Shown here: piece by piece, positions 1 to 8,124 of the stretch
Numbering within the stretch: the stretch's first letter is position 1
Layout of the letters: each line of letters opens with the position of its first letter
From: Gammaproteobacteria bacterium
Lineage (GTDB): Bacteria > Pseudomonadota > Gammaproteobacteria > Enterobacterales > Kangiellaceae
Length of the DNA stretch: 64,000 nucleotides
Direction of reading: 5' to 3'
Assembly (NCBI GenBank): GCA_013373375.1
Contig: JABXHY010000030.1
Location: 1 to 64,000, forward strand
Notes under the pieces: model-generated
Databases searched by the model: none
The model's input: the letters and a program-made list of their open reading frames with translations, nothing else
Told to the model about the DNA's origin: nothing
Translations under genes and position numbers: made by a program

Positions 1-64
1 CTATTTAACATAATATACATTATGCGCATTATAGGGCGCGTACAGTGACACTGGACAACGGATT

Positions 65-265
65 TCACACGTCTTTTAAAAACGGACCTTTAAAGGCGCC
101 CAAATCTTTCAGCTGTTGCTCAACCTCTTTGAGCCTCTTATAGTTCTGATGGTAAGCATCGTCTTTTTCCTTAGTGTTTTTATGATAGTTGTAGTGGGTT
201 TTTGTCAATTCACGAAAATTTTTTTCAAGCTTATTAATTAGACAAGTTTTTTCATGTTCATTCAT
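65..265 (-). CDS. Small hypothetical protein (66 aa)
   Basis: I do not recognise the family. The product is short, charged and hydrophilic, rich in Lys, Glu, Asn and His, and is probably a helical or coiled-coil cytosolic protein. It has no signal peptide or membrane segment. The reading frame is open further upstream, but a strong Shine-Dalgarno (AAGGAGA on the minus strand, 271-277) sits six bases before the ATG at 265, which fixes this start. Nothing in the neighbourhood suggests a role; the next gene is divergent. The good ribosome binding site is the main evidence that it is translated. Confidence 0.55.
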   Translation of the reverse strand: MNEHEKTCLINKLEKNFRELTKTHYNYHKNTKEKDDAYHQNYKRLKEVEQQLKDLGAFKGPFLKDV

Positions 266-427
266 AAATATCTCCTTATTTAAATCGAATGAAGTGGCCA
301 AAAAAGCCGGAAATACCAAGAAAGGCATAATTAATTTTAGTTTATGGAAGCTAATCTGCTAGCTAAGTCTTATAACTAATAAGGTCATGTTTATGACAAA
401 ATTAAGTGGATGACCATGTGAAAAGAA

Positions 428-443
428 ACGGGCTTGCGCCCGT
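428..443 (-). terminator. GC-rich hairpin followed by T-rich run on minus strand
   Basis: ACGGGC and GCCCGT form a 6-bp stem around a 4-base loop. Read on the minus strand, the stem is followed by TTTCTTTT, like an intrinsic terminator. It lies upstream of the 66-aa minus-strand gene, so it would end a short leader transcript or stop antisense reading from the gene at 527. No minus-strand gene was seen directly upstream. The role is uncertain. Confidence 0.35.
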
Positions 444-526
444 CTAAAATAAAAATCTATTTTTTGGTATCGCTCGTAATACAAAGTATTGAGAGCATCT
501 GTACAGTTGTGACTTAGAGGTATTAC

Positions 527-1354
527 ATGAGAAAATTGACAAGGCTTTTTTTGGTATTGCTGATGCAATGCACTTTCTTTACATCAGCATTTGCAAATCA
601 GAATAAAGCTGTTGTTGTTCCCCTACCCTCAGTAGACGACTTCAGCAAAGGTAAAGATGGCTGGAGCTTTGGACTAGGGTTGGGTGTTGAGTATGAATCG
701 GCTTATGAAGGGTCGGATGAGTTTGGTTTCGAAGTTCAGCCTGCTGGAGCTGTTCAGTGGCGCAGCGGTAATGATACCTTCTATTGGGCAGGTGAAGCGC
801 TTGGTTGGCGGGGTCTCCGTTCTGATGCATGGCTATTGGAGGCCGCATTGGCTTTTGATGAAGGTCGTGAAGAAGGTGATTCCGATGAAGGTCGTTTAGA
901 TGGACTCGGCGATCAAGAAGAAGGAACCGAATTAATTTTGCAAACAAAATATGCTCTGGACAGCGATTGGCGCAATTGGCTGGTTGGGCGGATTGTCACC
1001 GGTGACAATGGAAACTTGGGATTGTTTGGCGTAGGACATCGCTTTGGCGACCGAAGCGACGGTACGGGTTCTGATCTCTCTTTCGTTGTTGTGTATCACG
1101 ATAGCAAATACGCTAATACAGGTTTCGGCATAAACTCAGAACAATCGGTTGCTTCAGGATTAGACGAGACATTATTGAGTGGCGGACTTCGCTCATTAGC
1201 GTTGGATTATACTTATCGCTTTTATATTAACGATAACTGGCAGGTATTTGGTGAGGCGTTCTATGAGCATTTTAGTAGCGATGTTCAAGATAGCCCAATT
1301 GCTCGAAGCAACTATGAGGCTGAAGTAAGCCTCGGATTTATTTACCTGTTTTAG
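527..1354 (+). CDS. MipA/OmpV family outer membrane protein
   Basis: This is an outer-membrane beta-barrel of the MipA/OmpV family (275 aa, normal family length). An N-terminal signal peptide of about 23 residues ends in SAFA. The body shows alternating aromatic/glycine beta-strands, including the family-typical stretch starting GWSFGLGLGVEYESAYEGSD, and ends in a terminal Phe (IYLF) as required for Bam-dependent barrel insertion. An acidic Asp/Glu-Gly segment near residues 115-135 is probably a surface or periplasmic loop. MipA homologues have been linked to murein-synthesising complexes, but most family members have no proven function. It appears monocistronic. Confidence 0.85.
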   Translation: MRKLTRLFLVLLMQCTFFTSAFANQNKAVVVPLPSVDDFSKGKDGWSFGLGLGVEYESAYEGSDEFGFEVQPAGAVQWRSGNDTFYWAGEALGWRGLRSDAWLLEAALAFDEGREEGDSDEGRLDGLGDQEEGTELILQTKYALDSDWRNWLVGRIVTGDNGNLGLFGVGHRFGDRSDGTGSDLSFVVVYHDSKYANTGFGINSEQSVASGLDETLLSGGLRSLALDYTYRFYINDNWQVFGEAFYEHFSSDVQDSPIARSNYEAEVSLGFIYLF

Positions 1355-1752
1355 TACCACTATCCAAGTACGAAGGGAGTGTTTATAGCCTCCCTCTTGC
1401 TGCTATCTGTTGGCAAATTTTCACTTGAAGACAAGAGTTAACTTTCAACCTCTTGCTGACCGTTCTGTGCGAAATATTCAACATTCAATTAATCTTTTTG
1501 AAATAGATATATTGCTATTAGTAAAATTATTTTTTAATTCACTGCTTGTTGGATGCACTGTTTTTTGCAGACATCACCACGAAAGTCGATAAATATTTAT
1601 TCGGTATTTTCACAACTTGCAAGACAGGCTATGGTTAAACATTTAACTATTCGTTCCTGTTGAGCATCAATCTACTGTCAGTTCACTTACGGAGCACTAA
1701 TACTGATATAATGGTTTTAAATCGTAATAATCTTGATTTAGGTGAGCATATT
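1355..1752. other. Gene-free stretch
   Basis: This is about 400 bp between the OmpV-like gene and the DUF2254 gene. A weak hairpin (AGGGAG 1374-1379 pairing with CTCCCT 1390-1395) follows the first gene but has no T-run. A 60-codon frame starting with TTG at 1410 has no ribosome binding site and no recognisable sequence. The rest is AT-rich and presumably holds the promoter of the next gene. Confidence 0.5.
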
Positions 1753-3072
1753 ATGAGCAATATTCATCAGTATATTTACAAGCTGTATGTTAAAACTGTG
1801 AACAGTATTGCGTTTTACCCTTCTTTAATAGCATTTACCTATTTTCTGTTTGCTTTTGCAGTTATGGCTAATGAATACCACTCTGCTCTTATGCATTTTA
1901 AAATGACTATATCTAAAGTTCTTGTTCATGGAGAAGACAACGCTCGATTAGTTTTAGGCACATTAGTAGGAAGTATTATATCGCTAATGGTTTTTAGTTT
2001 TTCAATGGTGATGTTGGTACTAAGCCGTTCCTCCTCTACCCTATCCCCTCGAGTAATTCCAAGCCTGGTTTCTAGAAAGTCTCATCAATGGGTTCTTGGA
2101 AACTATTTAGGAACTATTATTTATAGTTTAATTATGGTCGTTAATATCAATTCAAAACAAAGTCCTGATCAAATTCCATCGTTAGGCATTTTATTCGCAA
2201 TGATTTTTGGCGTTTATTGCTTAATTCTTTTTATTTACTTTATACATTCAATTTCAAAATCAATTCAAACTGACAGTATTCTCGACACAATATTTGAAGA
2301 AACAAAATGTAAAATGAAAGAATATTTCGACAATAAGGTTGAAACCTTGCCTAATACCGATAAGTGGCATCAAATTAGATCAAAACAAGCAGGTTACTTA
2401 AAACAAATCAATACCAATAAATTACTAAAGATATGTCGTAAATATGATTTAAAAATTCAACTCACAAAACCAGTCGGCTTCTTTCTAATTGAAGACTTCC
2501 CAATTGCCAAAATTGATAATGATATAGATGAAAATGTTGAAGATTTAATTTTACAGTGTTTTATTTGTTATCCAGAAGAACGACTTGAAGATCATTATCA
2601 TTTTGGATTCAAACATATTTCAGAGATTGCAATTAAAGCGTTAAGTCCCGGTATCAACGACCCAGGCACAGCCATTAAATCCATAGATATGCTGTCATTA
2701 TTATTCACAAAAAAAATGAAATTCGAAGGAAATATTGGTTTACATGAGAAGAATATTTTAAGATTAATTTTTACTGAAGTTACTTTAGAGCAAATGTTGT
2801 TTATTAATCTAACACCCATTAGAGATTACGGTCGGTGTGATGCAAATGTAATGTTCAGTCTATTAGAAAGTCTGAAAAACATGATTTACTCTTGTGATAA
2901 TGATGAACACATAAATATTCTTATTGACTATACGGGTAGCGTGGTTGCGTCTTGCGATAAATATATTGAAAGCCAGCTCGATCGCAAAGCAATCAATTGT
3001 CTTATAACATGCATAAATGAGCTCTTAAAAACCGGTACGTCACTATCGGAAATATCTCTTAACAAGCAATAA
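1753..3072 (+). CDS. DUF2254 family predicted membrane protein
   Basis: This 439-aa protein resembles the DUF2254 family. The N-terminal part carries about four hydrophobic segments (near residues 15-35, 75-100, 120-140 and 150-175), followed by a large soluble C-terminal domain of about 250 residues. The family-typical region containing KALSPGINDPGTA lies in the C-terminal half. Function is unknown; the topology suggests an inner-membrane protein with a cytosolic domain. The frame is open back to 1660, but the ATG at 1753 is preceded by a GGTGAG ribosome binding site and begins directly before the first membrane helix, so it is preferred. Codon use is notably AT-rich. Confidence 0.8.
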   Translation: MSNIHQYIYKLYVKTVNSIAFYPSLIAFTYFLFAFAVMANEYHSALMHFKMTISKVLVHGEDNARLVLGTLVGSIISLMVFSFSMVMLVLSRSSSTLSPRVIPSLVSRKSHQWVLGNYLGTIIYSLIMVVNINSKQSPDQIPSLGILFAMIFGVYCLILFIYFIHSISKSIQTDSILDTIFEETKCKMKEYFDNKVETLPNTDKWHQIRSKQAGYLKQINTNKLLKICRKYDLKIQLTKPVGFFLIEDFPIAKIDNDIDENVEDLILQCFICYPEERLEDHYHFGFKHISEIAIKALSPGINDPGTAIKSIDMLSLLFTKKMKFEGNIGLHEKNILRLIFTEVTLEQMLFINLTPIRDYGRCDANVMFSLLESLKNMIYSCDNDEHINILIDYTGSVVASCDKYIESQLDRKAINCLITCINELLKTGTSLSEISLNKQ

Positions 3073-3200
3073 GCATTTAGGTCCTTAAAAAAATTGACCT
3101 AATAAACTGACTATATCATCGGTCAAAAACATGTCATAAAACTACAGTCTAATTTTCATTTTGTTTCTTTAAGTTGGTTGCATCCACTTAAAGGAGAACA

Positions 3201-3971
3201 ATGATGAAAGCTTTTGCTCTACTTGTTACAGCCTTAGTTTCTTTGAATAGCTACTCAGTATCTTCGCAACATTGTTCAGAAGGTTGCCCTACAGGTACAC
3301 CTAGTTCAAATTGGCACATTTGGCGCAATGCCTACACACTTAGCAATAATGCAACGACTAAATTTGCTGATTGGGTTGCTTACACAGTGACCAAAAGTAC
3401 AATTAATGGAAGCAGAAGTCGAAATTGGCAAGCCGATCCTGACATTTGGTCCAGCAGAACATTGGAACCGAGCGATCACACAAATGCGCATGCAACAATA
3501 GGTACCGACAGAGGCCACCAGGCACCGTTAGCCTCCTTAAGTGGCACGTCAGACTGGTACACACTAAATTATTTATCAAACATCACACCGCAGCGATCTG
3601 CCCTCAATCAAGGTCCTTGGAATTACCTTGAAGGTCGAGTTCGAAATTTGGCACAACGATATGATGTATCCGAGGTACATGTTGTTACTGGTCCACTGTA
3701 TGAATATTATTTTGCAAGCTTACCGAATGCCGATGAGTCGCATAGAATTCCTAGTGGATATTGGAAAGTGATCTATGTGAATAATGGTTCGATTCAAACA
3801 GCTGCTTTTATATTTGATCAAAATACCTCACGTTCTGCTAATTATTGCAATTATCAGGTATCCATTGATCAAGTTGAAAGCCGAAGTGGATTAAACATTC
3901 TGCCCTATATGTCTAACCAAAGTACTATTGAGAGAAGAACAGGATGGTTACGCGACGATTTAGGCTGTTAG
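3201..3971 (+). CDS. Secreted DNA/RNA non-specific endonuclease (DRGH/NUC family)
   Basis: This is a metal-dependent beta-beta-alpha-metal nuclease of the Serratia/NucA type that degrades DNA and RNA. The catalytic signature DRGHQAP lies at residues 103-109 with His106 as general base, and the Mg ligand Asn is in LNQGPW (Asn136). The downstream SNITPQ segment also matches the family. A signal peptide of about 22 residues precedes a Cys-containing mature N-terminus, so the enzyme is exported; its four or more Cys could form disulfides. The start is supported by AAAGGAGAACA before tandem ATGs. A likely role is nutrient scavenging or breakdown of extracellular DNA. No immunity gene is adjacent. 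Confidence 0.93.
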   Translation: MMKAFALLVTALVSLNSYSVSSQHCSEGCPTGTPSSNWHIWRNAYTLSNNATTKFADWVAYTVTKSTINGSRSRNWQADPDIWSSRTLEPSDHTNAHATIGTDRGHQAPLASLSGTSDWYTLNYLSNITPQRSALNQGPWNYLEGRVRNLAQRYDVSEVHVVTGPLYEYYFASLPNADESHRIPSGYWKVIYVNNGSIQTAAFIFDQNTSRSANYCNYQVSIDQVESRSGLNILPYMSNQSTIERRTGWLRDDLGC

Positions 3972-4257
3972 TGAAGTGCAGTCAAATCGGGATAGTGTGT
4001 CAGTGTCTTAAACACTCAGCTCAGTAAAACATTTTTCAGTAAAAGCTAAAACAGGGGTACCTTGATTAATGACAAACACTGCCCATCTTCGCTTAATACT
4101 ATGTGTTTAATTTATCAACCTGGCACTACACTATTTCACGACTTTATTAAGTTAAAAGCTTAATCAATTTGTTCTAGCTAAATTTGTTGCTTTCTCAAAT
4201 TATTACTCACTAAGGAAACTTTCCTCAAGCTAATAATTTTAAATTTAGTTTGGAGGC

Positions 4258-5613
4258 TTATAATTTTAAAAGTATTATTCTGACTCTTAAGCCGCCATCA
4301 GAAAGGTTCGACAATTCAATTTGCCCACCGTGTGAATGAATTATGTTTTGAGTGATCGACAATCCCAATCCAAGACCACCAGTTTTTTTATTTCGTGATT
4401 TTTCTTGTCGATAGAAGGGTTTGAAAACATCTTTTTGGTTTTGTTCTGGAATGCCAGGTCCAATATCACACACATCCAATACAATATTTGAGTCATTCGC
4501 GTTCAATGTAATTTGAGCACACTCTCCATACTTAATTGCGTTGTCGATAACATTTTGAATCCCTCTGCGAAGGGCAACCGGTCGACACTCTATTATCTGC
4601 TCATCAACATCAGAGTCAATTGTTACTGCGAATCCTTCATCTTTTAGATCATCGCAAAGACTTTCGACTAACGCTCGAAACTCAACTCGTCTAGAAGCCT
4701 CGTTACTGTGCTCGCCTCTAAGATAATCCAATATCGAATGAATCATTTGCGACATATCGCTAACGACTCGAAATAAACCTTGCTGCTGCTCTTTATTTTC
4801 GATTTGCTCAACACGTAAATTTAAACGAGTAAGTGACGTTTTTAAATCATGAGAAACTGCAGCAAACATTTCGGTTTGGCTTTTCATCTGTCTTATCAAT
4901 CGTTCCTGCATGTGATTAAAAGAGCGAGCGGCGACTCGAACCTCTACAGCGCCCTCTTCCTCGTTCATTGGTTCTGAATTAATATCACGCCCCATTGATT
5001 CGGCTGCTTGCGCAAACCTCTCAATAGGTGACACCAGTCGAATAATAAAGATCCATGACAACATCAAACCAACACACACAAGCGCTAAAAGATAAAACAC
5101 AACGGTTTGATTAAATAATGAATTTTTAATCGGCAGAACCGCATGAAACATTGACGACGTTTGATCCGGAAACTTAATTATGACCATAACATCCAAAGCG
5201 CCTTGAGTATCCTTTTTTACAACACTAGCAAGTCCATCAAGTTCTCTGACACACACACGAATTTGATGCTTAGACATGTTCAGAAATGCACGTTCTAACT
5301 CGCTAATCATTTCTTTGGAAAATTCATTATTGGTGCATGAGCTTTCTTCGAATGGCGTTACTATGGGATACATAGACAGAAACTGGGTTTCTGCAGACGC
5401 TAAAATATTTCTACGCTCTGAACTGGGAAACTCTTGAGCCAGACTAACAATTCCAGAGATTCGAGCTGCAAGATCACTCGCCTCTGTCATTAAGATCGTG
5501 TGATTTCGGTTGTGCTCGTAGATAAACAAGCTGACGGTTTGTGATATAACAAACACCCCACACAAAAACAGAATCGCTTGGGTTTTGATTTTATTTGGAA
5601 TGATGCCTTTCAT
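4258..5613 (-). CDS. EnvZ-like sensor histidine kinase
   Basis: This inner-membrane kinase (451 aa) is paired with the response regulator just upstream. It has TM1 near residues 12-32, a periplasmic sensor region of about 135 residues with two Cys (93 and 121), TM2 near 171-191, then HAMP. The HisKA H-box is AAVSHDLKTSLTRL with phospho-acceptor His255. The ATPase domain shows the N box (NVIDNAIKYG), G1 (DIGPGIP), F box (FKPFYRQ) and G2 (GLGLGLSI). All catalytic boxes are intact. The ATG overlaps the regulator's stop by four bases, so the two are co-translated. The stimulus cannot be told from sequence; an oxidisable Cys pair in the periplasm is one possibility. Confidence 0.93.
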   Translation of the reverse strand: MKGIIPNKIKTQAILFLCGVFVISQTVSLFIYEHNRNHTILMTEASDLAARISGIVSLAQEFPSSERRNILASAETQFLSMYPIVTPFEESSCTNNEFSKEMISELERAFLNMSKHQIRVCVRELDGLASVVKKDTQGALDVMVIIKFPDQTSSMFHAVLPIKNSLFNQTVVFYLLALVCVGLMLSWIFIIRLVSPIERFAQAAESMGRDINSEPMNEEEGAVEVRVAARSFNHMQERLIRQMKSQTEMFAAVSHDLKTSLTRLNLRVEQIENKEQQQGLFRVVSDMSQMIHSILDYLRGEHSNEASRRVEFRALVESLCDDLKDEGFAVTIDSDVDEQIIECRPVALRRGIQNVIDNAIKYGECAQITLNANDSNIVLDVCDIGPGIPEQNQKDVFKPFYRQEKSRNKKTGGLGLGLSITQNIIHSHGGQIELSNLSDGGLRVRIILLKL

Positions 5614-6326
5614 CTAATTTCGACATTATGAGTAAATATATAACCTGATCCCCAAGCTGTTTTTATGGTCTCTGGATTTTTTGCATCATCTTTAAGTTTT
5701 CTACGTAAACGGCTAATGTGAGAGTCGATGCTCCTATCGAATGCGTTACTGTTGCGCCCTTTGGTAAGGCTGAGCAGACGATCGCGTGACAATGGAATTT
5801 TTGGATTTCTGACAAACGCTAACAAAATATCATTTTCGCTTGATGATAATGTGGTCAAAGTAGAGTCGCTATCGATGAGTTCCATTCGAGAAGGTGAAAA
5901 CTGCCAACCATTAAAGTGATAGATCCCGCGACTGGTACCCAAAGACTGATTTTGTATTCTTCTTAATACAGCGCGAATTCGTGCAATTAACTCTCGACTA
6001 CCAAAAGGCTTAACAACGTAATCATCAGCCCCAACCTCTAATCCTACAACTCTATCAATTTCTTCATCTTTCGCGGTGAGCATTATTATAGGCGGCATAT
6101 CTGGGTCAGCGCGAAGTTGTCGGCACAACTCAATACCGTCTCTTCCGGGTAACATAATGTCGAGAAGTATCAAATCGATACGCGTTTCTGCCAACCTTGC
6201 CAACATTTCCTCACCATTATGTGCAGTTACACTTAAGAAATTATTGGACGTCAACAGTTGTGACACTAATTCACATATATCTTCGTCATCATCTGTAACA
6301 AGAATACGGGTTTTTTGTTCAGCCAT
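5610..6326 (-). CDS. OmpR-family response regulator
   Basis: This is the partner of the histidine kinase encoded downstream. The receiver domain has the acidic pocket TDDDED, phospho-acceptor Asp56 in LILLDIMLP and the conserved Lys106 in VVKPFGS. It is followed by an OmpR-type winged helix (DRSIDSHISRLRRKL, then a region ending GSGYIF). The ATG at 6326 starts just before the receiver; a GTG four codons upstream (6338) is an alternative start. It is transcribed divergently from the Rap1a-like gene, and the shared intergenic region contains an inverted repeat that could be its operator. Confidence 0.93.
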   Translation of the reverse strand: MAEQKTRILVTDDDEDICELVSQLLTSNNFLSVTAHNGEEMLARLAETRIDLILLDIMLPGRDGIELCRQLRADPDMPPIIMLTAKDEEIDRVVGLEVGADDYVVKPFGSRELIARIRAVLRRIQNQSLGTSRGIYHFNGWQFSPSRMELIDSDSTLTTLSSSENDILLAFVRNPKIPLSRDRLLSLTKGRNSNAFDRSIDSHISRLRRKLKDDAKNPETIKTAWGSGYIFTHNVEIR

Positions 6327-6401
6327 AGTCTTTCTCACATAAACCTATCTCACTATACACATTTTTTATATTAATTTCAGTGGATTATCAAAGATTAAAA
6401 T

Positions 6402-6420
6402 ATGTGCATTGACTGCACAT
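6402..6420. promoter_or_regulatory. Perfect inverted repeat in a divergent intergenic region
   Basis: ATGTGCA (6402-6408) and TGCACAT (6414-6420) form a perfect 7-bp inverted repeat with a 5-bp spacer, in the 180-bp region between the divergent response regulator and the Rap1a-like gene. Its position suggests an operator for either promoter. The binding protein is unknown; the adjacent OmpR-type regulator is a candidate, although OmpR-type sites are usually direct repeats. Confidence 0.4.
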
Positions 6421-6505
6421 TATTTCACATATTTAACAATATTAATTACAGTTTTGGTGGCAGAGTAATGTCACTGTCTTTAATAAATGTGAAAAGTGGC
6501 TAGAT

Positions 6506-6946
6506 ATGAACATCTCATTTGTAACAACGAGCAAAAGTTTAGTCGTTTTAATCGGACTCTATTGTGGCAGTCTTAGTGCTTTAGGAGGCGAGTTTGTCAA
6601 TGCAAAGTCGCTGATAGAATCCTGTAAACAAGTGACTGATAAAAATGTGCCGAAATTGTGCGGTGCGTACATTCAAGGTTATCTAGAAGCCTCCCAACAT
6701 ATCATTAAAGAAACTCAGCTTCCTTCCGAGTTTATGATGCGAGCTTTAAAAACACGAGCACCTCATAAAGACGTAGCGGTTGAAACGGTATCAAAAGCTA
6801 AGTACTGCGTTCCTGAGAAAGGTTTTGTCTTTGAATTTGTTGGCAAAGTATCTCAGGTTGATTACAACCCTGATACACAAACATTAGCAAGTACGGTAGT
6901 CGAATCTGTATTAATCGATCATTACAGCTGCAAATCTGACAAATAA
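6506..6946 (+). CDS. Rap1a/Tai-like secreted small protein
   Basis: This 146-aa exported protein resembles the Rap1a/Tai domain. It has the typical pattern of conserved cysteines: LIESC, then LCGAYIQGYLEA, then YCVPEKG, and a closing HYSC near the C-terminus. A hydrophobic signal region covers residues 8-27. Rap1a proteins were first described as periplasmic immunity proteins against type VI amidase effectors, but many homologues stand alone. No type VI genes or effector are seen here, so an immunity role is not supported by context. Its divergent partner is a two-component system that might control it. Confidence 0.65.
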   Translation: MNISFVTTSKSLVVLIGLYCGSLSALGGEFVNAKSLIESCKQVTDKNVPKLCGAYIQGYLEASQHIIKETQLPSEFMMRALKTRAPHKDVAVETVSKAKYCVPEKGFVFEFVGKVSQVDYNPDTQTLASTVVESVLIDHYSCKSDK

Positions 6947-7030
6947 AAGAATTAATGACTTGGGCGTTTCCGCTCACTTTTTGTACCAGTTTAGTATCGA
7001 GAGCTGAAAACTGACTTTCATGAGGTAGCT

Positions 7031-7498
7031 ATGCGTCATACCATCAGTATTGCAATAATGCTGAGTATTATTTGGTTAATAAACTCTGGGCATTATTCGC
7101 CTTTGTTTTTAGTCTTTGGCGCTGTATCCGTTGCATTTGTCATTTGGTTTGCACATCGAATGGATGTAATTGATGATGAGTCACAGCCCATCCATTTGTC
7201 TGCGGAGCTTCCCTTATATTACGGCTGGCTAATAAAAAAGATAGTCGTTGCAAATATTGACGTTGCGAGAAGAGCTTGGCAAGTAAAGCCTTCTATCTCC
7301 CCAAGTATACAAAATATACCGGTGTCTCAAAAAACAGATATGGGTCGAGTGATATTTGCAAATTCCATTAACCTTACGCCTGGCACACTCTCTGTAGAAC
7401 TAAACAATGAGCAAGTGTTGGTTCACTCTCTTACCTATGAAGCGATGCAAGAGTTAGTTGAAGGTGAAATGGGACGACGTGTGTCGAAGATAGAGTGA
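7031..7498 (+). CDS. mrpE: Mrp-type Na+/H+ antiporter subunit E
   Basis: This is the first gene of the antiporter operon. The protein (155 aa) has the MrpE/MnhE layout: two N-terminal membrane helices (about residues 3-20 and 24-41) and a cytosolic domain with the family motif NSINLTPGTLSVEL. MrpE is needed for assembly or activity of Mrp complexes, which exchange cytoplasmic monovalent cations for protons and support pH and salt homeostasis. GAGGTAGCT precedes the ATG. It is followed after 9 bp by mrpF. Confidence 0.93.
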   Translation: MRHTISIAIMLSIIWLINSGHYSPLFLVFGAVSVAFVIWFAHRMDVIDDESQPIHLSAELPLYYGWLIKKIVVANIDVARRAWQVKPSISPSIQNIPVSQKTDMGRVIFANSINLTPGTLSVELNNEQVLVHSLTYEAMQELVEGEMGRRVSKIE

Positions 7499-7507
7499 TA
7501 TTTAAAG

Positions 7508-7783
7508 ATGATTTTAATCGCGACTACTGTAGCTTTATTAGCAGTCATGGCAATGGCTATGATTAGAGCATTTGCAGGCCCGACAATATTTGATCGAGTG
7601 TTAGCTGGCAATTTGTTCGGTACTAAAGTTGTTTTACTGATTGCTGTTCTTGGTTTTTTATTTGGTCGACCAGACTTTCTCGATGTCGCACTTACCTATG
7701 CGTTAATAAATTTCATTAGTGTCATCGGTGTTTTGAGATTTGTTGAAATCACAAAACGCTCAACGTCTAAGGAAGAAAAGTAA
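7508..7783 (+). CDS. mrpF: Mrp-type Na+/H+ antiporter subunit F
   Basis: This small three-helix membrane subunit (91 aa) has the MrpF hallmarks: the stretch RAFAGPTIFDRVLAGNLFGT after the first helix and DVALTYALINFISVIGVLRF in the third. Together with E and G it forms the small-subunit part of the Mrp complex. Its stop codon TAA shares a base with the ATG of mrpG, indicating translational coupling. Confidence 0.93.
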   Translation: MILIATTVALLAVMAMAMIRAFAGPTIFDRVLAGNLFGTKVVLLIAVLGFLFGRPDFLDVALTYALINFISVIGVLRFVEITKRSTSKEEK

Positions 7784-8106
7784 TGGCGTTGTTTATCGAT
7801 ATTATCAGCGGAGTTTGTTTATTGATCGGCAGCTTTTTGATTTTTTCTGGAGCATTAGGAGTTCTTCGGTTCCCAGACTTTTACACCAGAATGCATGCAG
7901 CAGGCGTCACCGAAACCTTAGCTGCCAGTTTGATTCTGATTGGACTCATGTTAATAGCAGGTTGGGGACTCGTGCTTGCTAAGCTAATTCTTATTTTATT
8001 GTTTATTTTACTTACCAGTCCAACTGCAAGTCATGCTTTAGGAAAAGCCGCTTGGAAAGCAGGCCTAAAGCCAGCAGGCACGACTGAAAACAGCGACCAT
8101 CGCTAA
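7783..8106 (+). CDS. mrpG: Mrp-type Na+/H+ antiporter subunit G
   Basis: This 107-aa, three-helix subunit carries the MrpG signature SGALGVLRFPDFYTRMHAAG and a later LLTSPTASHALGKAAW stretch. It overlaps the stop of mrpF by one base. A GCGGAGGA element just after its stop codon appears to be the ribosome binding site of the next subunit gene. Confidence 0.93.
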   Translation: MALFIDIISGVCLLIGSFLIFSGALGVLRFPDFYTRMHAAGVTETLAASLILIGLMLIAGWGLVLAKLILILLFILLTSPTASHALGKAAWKAGLKPAGTTENSDHR

Positions 8107-8112
8107 TTTTGA

Positions 8113-8121
8113 GCGGAGGAC
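8113..8121 (+). promoter_or_regulatory. Ribosome binding site of mrpB placing the start at a non-standard ATC
   Basis: GCGGAGGAC is a near-perfect anti-16S match directly after the mrpG stop. At normal spacing the in-frame codons are ATC-ATC-GAA (8125 onward); no ATG, GTG or TTG occurs between the upstream in-frame stop (TGA 8110-8112) and a TTG at 8152, which lies too far from this site. Confidence 0.6.
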
Positions 8122-8124
8122 AGG

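Noticed and set aside
359-568. 69-codon minus-strand frame near the OmpV-like gene
   Set aside because: It overlaps the start of a real plus-strand gene and crosses the hairpin at 428-443; no start signal.
1410-1592. 60-codon plus-strand frame after the OmpV-like gene
   Set aside because: TTG start, no ribosome binding site and no recognisable sequence.
6506-6946. Rap1a-like protein as type VI secretion immunity factor
   Set aside because: No amidase effector or type VI gene is nearby, so only the domain resemblance is reported.
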